Counted from the first letter of the stretch, positions 37,626-46,200 are shown. The stretch: DNA of 64,000 nt from Nostoc sp. CCCryo 231-06 (GCA_023522315.1 JAHCSU010000233.1:1-64000), one strand, 5' to 3'. Program-made: numbers and translations. Notes: generated by a model not told the origin, from the sequence alone.

Positions 37626-38537
37626 ATGCAAAGAAAAAAGTGGCTTTTAAGAACAGGACTTGCTCTCCTTATTTTTATCATGGTTGTAGCGGCAAAATTT
37701 ATGGATAAAACTCATCCCATCTCAGAACTTTATGTATTTGGGGATAGTCTTTCGGATACAGGGATGGTATTCCGGGCGACAGGAGGAATGTACCCACCTA
37801 ATCCAACTTACTTTCAGGGGCGTTACTCGAATGGTCGGGTTTGGATTGAGTATCTTGCCGAAAGCCTCCATCTCTCCTCTAAGCAAACTCACAATTATGC
37901 TTACGGAGGAGCAACTACTGGCAGTGTTGGCAACAGCTATGTACCTAGCTTGCTAAATCAAGTGCAGTCGTTTACGCAGACACATCAACAGACGAATCCA
38001 GATGCTTTATATGTGCTGTGGGCAGGCGCAAATGATTATTTGCAAGGGGTAAGCAGTGCAACTATTCCTGTTAAAAATATGACAACGGCAATCAATTCTC
38101 TAACTGATGTGGGTGCAAAAAAGATTCTGGTTGCAAATTTACCAGATTTAGGACAGTTACCTGCCACTAGAACCAGTACAAATTCTGTGAACCTCAGTGC
38201 ATTAACACAATCACATAATCAAGGCTTGAGGCGATCGCTCAAAGTACTTAGTCAACAGCATTCCGATGTTGAGATTGTGCAATTAGATGCTAATGCGCTG
38301 TATCGAGATGCGATGTCTACGACGGGCTACGCCTACGCAAATCCGGCAGCTTTTAACTTTACCAATGTCATCAGTCCATGTTTGTCTGGCGATCGCACCT
38401 GCGGTAACCCAGACCAGTTTTTGTTCTGGGATGGCATTCATCCGACGGCTGCGGCTCATCGCATCATCGGGGAAACTGCTTTTTCAACCATTCAAGAGGC
38501 AGGGATGATTAATCCTCGTTCAATGTTGGTTTCCTAA
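37626..38537 (+). CDS. GDSL-type esterase/lipase
   Basis: The 303-residue SGNH hydrolase has the nucleophile block YVFGDSLSDTG at about residue 36. It also has the oxyanion GRYSNGRVW and GGATTG, WAGANDYL (Asn block) and the catalytic DGIHPTAAAHR near the end. An N-terminal hydrophobic helix (LLRTGLALLIFIMVVAA) anchors or exports it. ATG 37626 is preferred over an in-frame TTG at 37611. A 21-nt dispersed repeat at 38315-38335 adds seven residues (MSTTGYA) in a loop between LYRDA and YANPAAF. The active-site blocks are not altered. Confidence 0.9.
   Translation: MQRKKWLLRTGLALLIFIMVVAAKFMDKTHPISELYVFGDSLSDTGMVFRATGGMYPPNPTYFQGRYSNGRVWIEYLAESLHLSSKQTHNYAYGGATTGSVGNSYVPSLLNQVQSFTQTHQQTNPDALYVLWAGANDYLQGVSSATIPVKNMTTAINSLTDVGAKKILVANLPDLGQLPATRTSTNSVNLSALTQSHNQGLRRSLKVLSQQHSDVEIVQLDANALYRDAMSTTGYAYANPAAFNFTNVISPCLSGDRTCGNPDQFLFWDGIHPTAAAHRIIGETAFSTIQEAGMINPRSMLVS
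38315..38335 (+). repeat. 21-nt dispersed repeat in a HIP1 site (GDSL gene copy)
   Basis: The + strand reads GCGAT, then 21 bases (GTCTACGACG ... CTACGCCTA), then CGC. Excision restores GCGATCGC and the peptide DAIANP. Frame is kept. Confidence 0.8.
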
Positions 38538-38767
38538 CTTACTTGATCAGTTTTTGCAGGGATAAAATTCTTTCTATCAAAAATGTTTTAGATTACAGCG
38601 TTTTTCATCTAGGGGCGTACAGCTAGCTGTCCGCCCTTACAGTAGACCTCTTGCAAAAGTCTAAAAATCAGGAATGTCATTCTAAGCAGAACGCAGCAAA
38701 AAGAAGAACCTGACCAGATGTTTCGCTTTGCTCAATATGACAATTGCTCATCTCTTAATCTAAATCT
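38538..38767. other. Intergenic region after the GDSL gene
   Basis: No gene. It includes repeat-like stretches common in Nostoc intergenic DNA (GGGGCGTACAGCTAGCTGTC with a palindromic core at about 38611). Confidence 0.4.
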
Positions 38768-39004
38768 TATTTCTGTTTAGGAGAAAATGAATGCGATCGC
38801 GGTAATCTCGAAGCAGCAGAACAGTTTTCTAAACAAGCTTTGGAATTAGCAGAAGAGTTGGGGATGACTCACCTAGTGGCAGAGGTTAACTACGATTTAG
38901 CACGGCTAGAGCGTAAGCGCGGTAACACAGAACTTGCCCAACAGCATTACAACATAGCGCATCAAATTTTAGTTTCATGTTCCCATCTCAACGTATGGAG
39001 ATAA
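38768..39004 (+). pseudogene. C-terminal fragment of a TPR-containing protein
   Basis: An open frame without a start reads NECDRGNLEAAEQFSKQAL, ELAEELGMTHLVAEVNYDLA and RLERKRGNTELAQQHYNIAH, then ends at TAA 39002-39004. The helical periodicity is TPR-like, as at the C-terminus of large ATPase/cyclase regulators. The upstream part is missing. It ends exactly where the 42-bp tandem repeat begins. Confidence 0.6.
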
Positions 39005-39157
39005 AAGCTCGGTCTTTCGAGTTCTAAACACGAAGCTTCGAGATAAAAGCTCGGACTTCCGAGTTCTGAACACGAAGCTTCGAGATAAAAGCTCGGTCTT
39101 TCGAGTTCTGAACACGAAGCTTCGAGATAAAAGCTCGGCCTTCCGAGATAAAAGCTT
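39001..39157. repeat. 42-bp tandem repeat, three full copies plus a partial
   Basis: Units start ATAAAAGCTCGG and end GAAGCTTCGAG, at 39001-39042, 39043-39084, 39085-39126 and a shortened copy to about 39157. Each contains small palindromes (GAAGCTTC, CTCGG...CCGAG). There are no spacers, so this is not a CRISPR array. Confidence 0.9.
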
Positions 39158-39296
39158 GAGTGATGAGGTTCAGAGGTCGAATTATAGAGAAAAAACCTTA
39201 ACGCATCGCATTCACTGCTACAAAAACAAATGTAGAGCAGTGATTTATGATTCCCAAAATGTGTAACGCGAAGTACATTAGCCCATCTGTTCCAAC

Positions 39297-40493
39297 CTAC
39301 GAACTGTGAACAAGCGGTTGATAATTAGATATGCGATGTTTAACGATAAGCCGCTCTGTATCTACGCATCCTTTGGAAATATACTTTTTCAGCAACTTAC
39401 CGACAATCGAAATACCTTGCTCAATCTCCTCTGGCGGGAGACAGAAAGTTAGACGCATCGCCCGATAACCCTGCTTATCGGGGAAAAATGCCGAACCGCA
39501 CACCAGGTAGACATTTTGTGCAAAGGCTTCCTTACGAATTGTCCCAATCGGAATATCATCTGGTAACTGTACCCAGAGAAATAATCCACCCGTGGGAACT
39601 GTCCACCGGATCTCTTCAGGAAAATAACGCTCCAAAGCTTGCAGCATGGTATTACGACTTTGCAGATTATCTGTGCGAAGTCGGCTGAGGTGACGGCGGT
39701 AATGTCCTGAAGCGAGATATTCGCTAACTATTGTTTGCGAAATACTGGATGTATGCAAGTCATGGAGCAACTTCCGCTCAATAATTGCTTGATAATGCTT
39801 ACCTGTAACTACCATATAGCCCACTCGTAACCCAGGCATTAAAGTTTTAGAAAAGGTGCTTAAGTAAGTCACCAAATTATTTTTATCTAAAGCTTTAATG
39901 GGCGCTGGCACAGCATCGAAATTTATTCCTTCATAAGCATTATCTTCTAAAATGGGGCACTCATATTTTTCAGCTAATGCCAATAATTGTTGACGATGAT
40001 TTTGTGTTGTCGTCAATCCAGTTGGATTGTGAAAAGTACTAATCGTATAAATTAATTTCGGGCGGTGGCTGTGGAGATATTGCTCTAATAAATCTAAATT
40101 CATTCCCTCCCCAGTCATGGGAATGCCAATAATCTTAGCTCCTAAGTTTTCTAAGATTGAGATTGCACCATAATAGGTGGGAGCTTCGACAATCACCCAA
40201 TCACCAGGTTGTACATAATAATTCATAGCTAATGACAACCCTTGCTGAGAGCCATTAGTGATAATTAAATCTTCTGGAAAAACCTCTAATCCTTGATGTA
40301 CTAGCATCTGGGCAATTTGTCTGCACAGAGTTAGTTGTCCTTGAGGCATCTCATGAGGAAAGAAAATATCAGCATCATCTTGTCTTAATGCTCGTCTGGC
40401 AATAAGGTTAATATCTTTTGGTGGACGAGGATAACCGTAGCCAAAATTAATCATTCCTGGCTGCGTTTGTGCTTGCACCAGTGGAGTATACAT
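39297..40493 (-). CDS. Surviving aminotransferase-domain ORF of the MocR gene
   Basis: After the internal stop the first usable start is ATG 40493, giving a 398-residue fold-type I PLP protein. Motifs include FGYGYPRPPKDI, TNGSQQGLSLAM, PTYYGAI, STFHNPTGL, the PLP lysine in YLSTFSKTLMPGLRVGY and a typical C-terminal GGLFLWVQLP. It could be expressed as a free aminotransferase-like protein (2-aminoadipate transaminase-like), but no ribosome binding site is evident (TTTTATGAG precedes it). Confidence 0.6.
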   Translation of the reverse strand: MYTPLVQAQTQPGMINFGYGYPRPPKDINLIARRALRQDDADIFFPHEMPQGQLTLCRQIAQMLVHQGLEVFPEDLIITNGSQQGLSLAMNYYVQPGDWVIVEAPTYYGAISILENLGAKIIGIPMTGEGMNLDLLEQYLHSHRPKLIYTISTFHNPTGLTTTQNHRQQLLALAEKYECPILEDNAYEGINFDAVPAPIKALDKNNLVTYLSTFSKTLMPGLRVGYMVVTGKHYQAIIERKLLHDLHTSSISQTIVSEYLASGHYRRHLSRLRTDNLQSRNTMLQALERYFPEEIRWTVPTGGLFLWVQLPDDIPIGTIRKEAFAQNVYLVCGSAFFPDKQGYRAMRLTFCLPPEEIEQGISIVGKLLKKYISKGCVDTERLIVKHRISNYQPLVHSS

Positions 40494-40760
40494 CTCATAA
40501 AAAGAACACTTTCCTGGTTTTGTAATTATGACATTTTGGGCTGGAGCGAATTTAGATTCTAGGTTGGCGCTTTTAAGAGAAACGCTGCTGACAAAATATC
40601 CTGAACCTTGACGAGCAGAAACAATACCATCTGCTTCTAAAACGTTATATGCTTCAATAATCGTGAGTTTGTTAACTTGTAAACTTTCTGCAAGAGAGCG
40701 GATAGAAGGAAGGCGATCGCCACTTTTGAGTGCGCCAGATTTAATCAGACGACTGATGCG

Positions 40761-40781
40761 TTAGCGTAGCTCGCCGTAGGC
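40761..40781 (-). repeat. 21-nt dispersed repeat in a HIP1 site (MocR copy, carries TAA)
   Basis: The + strand reads GCG, then 21 bases beginning TTAGCGTAGC and ending GTAGGC, then ATCGC. On the coding strand the insert ends in TAA, which is in frame. Confidence 0.8.
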
Positions 40782-41054
40782 ATCGCGGATCTGTAAATAA
40801 ATCGGTTTTGGTGACTGCCGTTCTAATAAAATGTTCATTTTGGCGCACTCCTCAATGACTAAATAATCATCAATACTGGCAATATAAACTATTTTCACCC
40901 AGTTTACCTAGTACAGTTGCGAGATTTTTTCCTATACCAGTTGGGATGGCGCTTAACTGTACTAGATCAAATTTCCCAAAACTGTACCTTATCAGTTGAA
41001 AATTCTTACGTAAAAGTAATAGTAATAGTTCATTATTCATCAGGTGCTTTCACT

Positions 41055-41270
41055 ATGAATAAATTTAATTTACTGTTAAATTTACGAAAATATTGGCAAC
41101 ATTTTACCATCTGGATGGCTAGTGCTTCTGACCTCCAAGTGTGGCAGGAATCAGACTGGCACGGTCACATTTCTTGTTGGCGTGCTTACGATCCAATGAC
41201 AGGACGTTCCGCCTGTTTTGGTTCAGAAGAAGAAATGCGAGTTTGGATTGATAAGTGTTATTACAGATAA
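41055..41270 (+). CDS. Conserved-looking small protein, 71 residues
   Basis: The product begins MNKFNLLLNLRKYWQHF and is rich in Trp and acidic residues (WMASASDLQVWQESDWHGHI, YDPMTGRSACFGSEEEM). It has no membrane segment. The compact aromatic pattern suggests a real small cyanobacterial protein, but I cannot name a function. ATG 41055 is preferred; the frame is open upstream to 40917 without a better start. Confidence 0.6.
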   Translation: MNKFNLLLNLRKYWQHFTIWMASASDLQVWQESDWHGHISCWRAYDPMTGRSACFGSEEEMRVWIDKCYYR

Positions 41271-41354
41271 AATCTTTTGCCAATCAATATGAGAAATAGA
41301 CAGTTCGGAACAAGTGATACATTTGGAAACTTTCAATTCAGGAAAATACTGGTA

Positions 41355-42920
41355 CTAGGAGACTTTACCAAATCCCCCTCCCCCAGGAGTTTCTATCACA
41401 AAAACATCCCCAGGTTTCATCTCTACTGTTGCTGTGCTGTCTAAATTTTCTTCAATTCCATTCTGACGTTGTATCCAGTTGCGTCCGACAATCCCCGCTT
41501 CCCCACCATTTAATCCAAAGGGAGGGACAACCCGATGTCCAGAGAGAATATTAGCTGTCATGGGTTCTAGAAAACGGATGCGGCGCACAACTCCATTACC
41601 ACCGGAATATTGCCCTTTACCACCGCTATCGGGACGAAGAGTAAAGCTTTCTAAAAGTACAGGATAACGGGTTTCTAAAACTTCTGGATCGGTCAAACGG
41701 GAGTTAGTCATGTGAGAATGAACACCATCGGTTCCATCAAAATCAATTCCTGCCCCAGAGCCGCCGCAGATAGTTTCATAATATTGATATTGCTCATTAC
41801 CAAAAGTAAAATTATTCATCGTTCCTTGAGAAGCAGCCATGACACCTAAAGCGCCATATAAAGCATCGACAATGGTTTGAGAAGTTTCGACATTACCCGC
41901 TACTACTGCTGCTGGATAAGTTGGATTCAGCATACAGCCAACCGGAATAATAATTTCTAGAGGGTTAAGACACCCGGCATTAAGTGGAATATTATCATCA
42001 ACCAAAGTCCGAAAGACATATAAAACTGCGGCTTGAGTTACAGCTTTGGGAGCATTAAAATTACTATTTAGTTGCTCAGAAGTTCCAGTAAAATCAATGG
42101 TAGCACTACGAGTTTCTGGGTAAATCGTCACTTTAACTTGAATTCGTGCCTCATTATCCATTTTATAAACAAATGAGCCATCCTTGAGAAGATTGATAGC
42201 CTTTCTCACCGACTCCTCAGCATTAGCTTGCACAAACTTCATGTAAGCTTGAACAGTCTCAACTCCGTATTGGGAAACCATTTTAATAAGTTCTTGTCCT
42301 CCCCGTTCATTTGCGGCAATTTGTGCTTTAAAATCAGCAATATTTTGGTCAGGGTTACGAGCAGGATAAGTATGATTTGAGAGGTGCTGTCTGACTACGA
42401 TTTGTCGAAAATTGCTCTCTTCAACTAAGAGAAAATTATCAAAAATAATTCCTTCCTCTTCTACTGTCGTACTGTGGGGAGGCATTGAACCGGGAGTAAT
42501 TCCACCGATATCTGCTTGGTGTCCACGAGAAGCAACAAAAAAGAGGGGAGTGGGGAATAAAGTATTTTCAGGACTCTCTAGAAAAACAGGGGTAATTGCA
42601 GTGACATCAGGAAGGTGGGTTCCACCATTATAGGGGTTATTAGATAGATAGACATTTCCCGGTTTTAGGGTGTCGCGTTTTTCGTTAATTAAACTGCGGA
42701 CACTTTCACTCATTGAGCCTAAATGTACAGGAATATGGGGAGCATTTGCTACTAATAATCCAGAAGAGTCGAAAATGGCACAGGAAAAATCTAGTCTCTC
42801 TTTTATATTCACAGATGTTGCTGTGTTTTGTAACACAATTCCCATTTGTTCGGCGATAAACTGATAGAGATTTTTGAAGATTTCTAAGCGGACTGGATCG
42901 GGTTGAGTTGTTGTGTACAT
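41355..42920 (-). CDS. hyuB: Hydantoinase B/5-oxoprolinase subunit
   Basis: The 521-residue HyuB-type subunit works with HyuA to open 5-oxoproline or hydantoin rings with ATP. Family motifs: DFSCAIFDSSGLLVANAPHI, HLGSMSESVRSL, NNPYNGGTHLPDVT, SRGHQADIGGITPGSMPP and the C-terminal RPDSGGKGQYSGGNGVVR with ETPGGGGFG. Length is normal. Its partner hyuA lies upstream on the same strand, separated by an opposite-strand GNAT gene. Confidence 0.93.
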   Translation of the reverse strand: MYTTTQPDPVRLEIFKNLYQFIAEQMGIVLQNTATSVNIKERLDFSCAIFDSSGLLVANAPHIPVHLGSMSESVRSLINEKRDTLKPGNVYLSNNPYNGGTHLPDVTAITPVFLESPENTLFPTPLFFVASRGHQADIGGITPGSMPPHSTTVEEEGIIFDNFLLVEESNFRQIVVRQHLSNHTYPARNPDQNIADFKAQIAANERGGQELIKMVSQYGVETVQAYMKFVQANAEESVRKAINLLKDGSFVYKMDNEARIQVKVTIYPETRSATIDFTGTSEQLNSNFNAPKAVTQAAVLYVFRTLVDDNIPLNAGCLNPLEIIIPVGCMLNPTYPAAVVAGNVETSQTIVDALYGALGVMAASQGTMNNFTFGNEQYQYYETICGGSGAGIDFDGTDGVHSHMTNSRLTDPEVLETRYPVLLESFTLRPDSGGKGQYSGGNGVVRRIRFLEPMTANILSGHRVVPPFGLNGGEAGIVGRNWIQRQNGIEENLDSTATVEMKPGDVFVIETPGGGGFGKVS

Positions 42921-42975
42921 ATTTGACTCCTATTATTTGCTAAGATTATCTACTAAAGTGATTGGAACTAGTTTA

Positions 42976-43458
42976 ATGAAGATTCGATCTGCTACATCTG
43001 ATGACGTATTGCTAATTTTTTCCTTCATCCAAAAAAAGTCTGAGTTTGATAGAAAGATTGGTGCTTATTCTGGTGTACTTCCAGTTACTGAAGATAAAAT
43101 ACGTAAAACAATTTTTGGAACAGTACCTTTCTCTTACGTTTTATTTGCAGAAACTTCAGAACGTGTAGTTGGGTTTGCTTTATATGGATTCAGATATTCA
43201 TCCTTTGTAGGGCAACCGAGTATCTGGCTTGATGATTTGTATGTGGATGAAGATATGAGAAGTCAGGGAGCAGGAGCCGCGTTAATGAGTTATTTAGCTC
43301 AAGTAGCAAAGGACAATGACTGTACCCATCTTGCTTGGAATGCTGATGTTCGCAACAGTCGCGGACTTAGTTTTTATGATAGGCTAGGTGCAAAAGTTAC
43401 GGAGCAGAAAGGTAATCGCTGTTTTTTAACCTGGACACCACAAATACTTGCTGTATAA
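42976..43458 (+). CDS. GNAT family N-acetyltransferase
   Basis: The 160-residue product has the N-terminal MKIRSATSDDVLLIFSFI strand-helix of GNAT enzymes. It has the motif B/A region IWLDDLYVDEDMRSQGAGAA (acetyl-CoA pyrophosphate loop RSQGAG) and the terminal WNADVRNSRGLSFYDRLGA. It resembles diamine acetyltransferases. ATG 42976 is used; the frame is open upstream into the hyuB start region. It lies antisense between hyuA and hyuB, only 5 bases from the hyuA stop and 55 from the hyuB start. Confidence 0.88.
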   Translation: MKIRSATSDDVLLIFSFIQKKSEFDRKIGAYSGVLPVTEDKIRKTIFGTVPFSYVLFAETSERVVGFALYGFRYSSFVGQPSIWLDDLYVDEDMRSQGAGAALMSYLAQVAKDNDCTHLAWNADVRNSRGLSFYDRLGAKVTEQKGNRCFLTWTPQILAV

Positions 43459-43463
43459 GCAGT

Positions 43464-45554
43464 TTATAGACGCTGTAAAATTAAATGATTACGTTCAGTT
43501 AAACTTGCTTGCCAGTTAGGTTCAACTACAATTGTGCTAATTTTTTCTACAACGATCGCAGGCCCATTAATACTATCTTCTGGTTGTAAATCTTCCCGTC
43601 GATAAACAGGCGTATCATACCATCTATCAGCAGTAAACATCCTTACTATCTCAACAGCTTCGGGGGCTTCATCTATAGAACGTGTACGAGTAATTAAGGG
43701 TTCTTCGGGAGTCTCCATTTTCTGAATAACTTCTACTGAGGCTGATTCGACAACTAAAGTTTTCTCTAATTGAATGAAACCATAGCGGGATTTATGTTCA
43801 TCCTCAAATTCTTGCCGCATCAATACCACATCATCGGCAAAATTAACGGTTAAACTAGAGTTAGTTCCTTCATATTTTAAGTTAACTTTTCGGACTATTT
43901 CTACTTGAGTACGCGCTTCAAGTATTTCACTTCTAGCTTGAGTTTCTAAATATTCCATTAACTGCTGTAATTTAGGGATTAATGCTTGGGTTAAAGGCTG
44001 TTCTACTCCTGCTTCTCTAATCGCCCGGACATCAGCTAATCCCATTCCATAAGCAGAGAGAACACCAGCATAAGGGTGGAGAAATATCTTTTTCATTCCC
44101 AATGTATCGGCAATTAAACAAGCAACTTGTCCGCCTGCGCCGCCAAAACAACAAAGCATATATTGGCTGACATCATAACCCCGTTGCAGACTGATTTTTT
44201 TAATTGCGTTCGCCATATTTTCCACTGCGATCGCAATAAATCCAGCCGCTACTTGTTGGGGAGTAGAATGATTTAATGTAGCAGCTTGAATATCTTGGGC
44301 TAATTGTGTAAATTGCTGAATGACAGTATCTTTATCTAAAGGTAAATTCCCATCAATTCCAAAAACCGAGGGAAAATATTGCGGGTGGATTTTGCCTAAC
44401 ATCACATTGGCATCAGTAACCGCTAATGGCCCCCCGCGTCGGTAACAAGCAGGACCAGGATTTGAACCAGCAGATTTAGGGCCAACACGATAACTAGAAC
44501 CATCAAAAAAGAGAATTGAACCGCCTCCAGCCGCAATGGTATTAATTGCTAATACAGGAACTCGCATCCGCGCCCCAGCAATTTCCGAATCTAGTTGTCG
44601 TTCATACTCTCCTTTAAAGTGGGCGACATCTGTACTTGTCCCTCCCATATCAAAGGTAATAACTAACTCAAAACCTGCTCTTTTGCTACTTTGAACTGCA
44701 CCGACAATACCGCCAGCCGGGCCACTCAAAATGCTATCTTTGCCTTGAAATTGTTCGGCTGCAACTAAACCGCCGTCAGATTTCATAAACATTAATTTGA
44801 CTCCAGGTAACTGACTCGCTACTTGGTTGACATAACGGCGTAGAATCGGAGTTAAATAAGCATCGACTACTGTTGTATCTCCTCGGCTGACTAATTTCAT
44901 TAACGGACTAACTTGATGAGATACAGATATTTGTGTAAAGCCAATTTCTTGAGCGATTTGGGAAATTTTTTTCTCGTGTTCAGCATAGCGATCGCTATGC
45001 ATCAAAACAATAGCACAACTCCGAATTTCTGTGTTGTAAACTGCTTGTAAGTCATTTTTGACTTGTTGAATATTTACAGGAATTAATTCATTCCCATGAG
45101 CATCATAACGTTCATCAATTTCAATCACCTGCTCATAAAGCATGGTTGGTAAAATGATATGACGAGCAAAGATGTTAGGACGATTTTGATAGCCAATTCG
45201 CAATGCATCTTTAAAACCTTTGGTGATGAGAAGAACGACGCGATCGCCTTTCCTTTCTAACAGTGCATTTGTTGCTACTGTTGTCCCCATTTTTACTACT
45301 TCTATCGCTTTAGTAGCAATCGGTTCGTTGCTGGAAATACCCATGATATCCCGTATACCTTGAATGGCTGCATCTTGATATTGTTCGGGATTTTCTGAAA
45401 GTAGTTTATAGACTATAATCCATTGCTGATTAGGCAGAGTCACAATTAAAAAACGTTCAGGATGTCTTGATAGTCCGTCTATCATTACCTGATTATTAGT
45501 AACAGCAACAATATCTGTGAATGTACCACCTCTATCAGCAAAAACTTTCAACAT
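43464..45554 (-). CDS. hyuA: Hydantoinase A/5-oxoprolinase ATPase subunit
   Basis: The 696-residue HyuA subunit belongs to the ASKHA ATPase superfamily. Motifs: FADRGGTFTDIVAV at residue 5 (phosphate 1), MGTTVATNALLERKG, LSGPAGGIVGAVQ, FDMGGTSTDVAHFKG (phosphate 2) and NTIAAGGGSILFF, then GPACYRRGGPLAVTDANV and CCFGGAGGQVACLIAD. It provides the ATP-dependent half of 5-oxoprolinase or hydantoinase. No transporter or other glutathione-cycle gene is adjacent. Confidence 0.93.
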   Translation of the reverse strand: MLKVFADRGGTFTDIVAVTNNQVMIDGLSRHPERFLIVTLPNQQWIIVYKLLSENPEQYQDAAIQGIRDIMGISSNEPIATKAIEVVKMGTTVATNALLERKGDRVVLLITKGFKDALRIGYQNRPNIFARHIILPTMLYEQVIEIDERYDAHGNELIPVNIQQVKNDLQAVYNTEIRSCAIVLMHSDRYAEHEKKISQIAQEIGFTQISVSHQVSPLMKLVSRGDTTVVDAYLTPILRRYVNQVASQLPGVKLMFMKSDGGLVAAEQFQGKDSILSGPAGGIVGAVQSSKRAGFELVITFDMGGTSTDVAHFKGEYERQLDSEIAGARMRVPVLAINTIAAGGGSILFFDGSSYRVGPKSAGSNPGPACYRRGGPLAVTDANVMLGKIHPQYFPSVFGIDGNLPLDKDTVIQQFTQLAQDIQAATLNHSTPQQVAAGFIAIAVENMANAIKKISLQRGYDVSQYMLCCFGGAGGQVACLIADTLGMKKIFLHPYAGVLSAYGMGLADVRAIREAGVEQPLTQALIPKLQQLMEYLETQARSEILEARTQVEIVRKVNLKYEGTNSSLTVNFADDVVLMRQEFEDEHKSRYGFIQLEKTLVVESASVEVIQKMETPEEPLITRTRSIDEAPEAVEIVRMFTADRWYDTPVYRREDLQPEDSINGPAIVVEKISTIVVEPNWQASLTERNHLILQRL

Positions 45555-45861
45555 TGCTCTGTTTCCTTAATAGTCTATAGATAGAGTAACAGTTGGATTT
45601 AGGGAGTTTCTACTTCAAGTGTGAATTTTTTTTACGACAGGTGTGCATTATTCAATGGGAGTTAAGACTATTTCTTTAGGAAGACAGTAATTAAAAGGCA
45701 GTAGGCTTTGTTGGGTTTTACTTCGTTCCACTCAATCGATGCAAACTACAAACTTTACGTTAACTTGAAAAAAGTAGCAAAATTAATGTTAAAACTTTTA
45801 CAGTTCATGCAGCTTATTAATGTAAATACTTATTCGGAAATTTCCGATGACATTTCAGATA
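45555..45861. other. Intergenic region upstream of hyuA
   Basis: No gene. It is mostly AT-rich with a repeat-like patch around 45706-45745 (TTTGTTGGGTTTTACTTCG), related to the GGTTGGGT repeat at 5297. The hyuA promoter should lie here. Confidence 0.4.
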
Positions 45862-45967
45862 TATAGCGGTTCTCAATTGAGTGAGGTACAAAAACCCCAC
45901 CCCCAACCCCCTCCCCGCTCTTCGATAGGGGGCTATGATGTATATCATGTGATTAGGAAACGCTATA
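45862..45967 (-). mobile_element. MITE-like element, copy B (106 bp)
   Basis: Inverted relative to the copy at 17439. It starts TATAGCGGTTCTC and ends GGAAACGCTATA, with the same core (ACCCCACCCCCAACC). It has 14 extra bases compared with copy A. Confidence 0.75.
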
Positions 45968-46038
45968 CATACTTTAGCTTGGTACAAAGTACGCTCAGGA
46001 TTTGAGCTAGGTACTTGGAAATAATAGAACTGTGACTT

Positions 46039-46179
46039 ATGGCTCCTTATAAAGATGCATTTGATGGGTTTACTGATAGTTTAGATGGACAGGATAAATC
46101 GGCAAAAAAGGCTGTTAATGCTGGCATCCAGACTGCTGCTACTGTAGGAATTTCTGTTGCTTCTGTGGCATCTTCTTAA
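46039..46179 (+). CDS. Possible small peptide, 46 residues
   Basis: The frame reads MAPYKDAFDGFTDSLDGQDK followed by SAKKAVNAGIQTAATVGISV and ASVASS. It has an Asp-rich start, a Lys pair and a small-residue Ala/Gly/Val/Ser-rich tail, as in short membrane-active or secreted peptides. No clear ribosome binding site. It lies beside the MazF-type module on the opposite strand. Function unknown. Confidence 0.35.
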   Translation: MAPYKDAFDGFTDSLDGQDKSAKKAVNAGIQTAATVGISVASVASS

Positions 46180-46200
46180 TACAGTACAAAATGCGGCACT

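Larger units (their letters stand above)
39297..40838 (-). pseudogene. MocR-type regulator (GntR wHTH + aminotransferase), interrupted by TAA
   Basis: Reading from ATG 40838 gives MNILLERQSPKPIYLQI. After a 21-nt insert it continues RISRLIKSGALKSGDRL, PSIRSLAESLQVNKLTI and ARQGSGYFV. This is a complete GntR winged-helix domain in the same frame as the aminotransferase domain downstream. The insert brings TAA as codon 26 (40761-40763). Without it the gene would be about 506 codons, a normal MocR/PdxR-family length. Such proteins use PLP-bound domains to sense vitamin B6 or amines. The regulator is presumably non-functional unless the stop is suppressed. Confidence 0.8.

Noticed and set aside
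39001..39157. Possible CRISPR array at the 42-bp repeats
   Set aside because: Units are directly contiguous with no unique spacers, and there are no cas genes.
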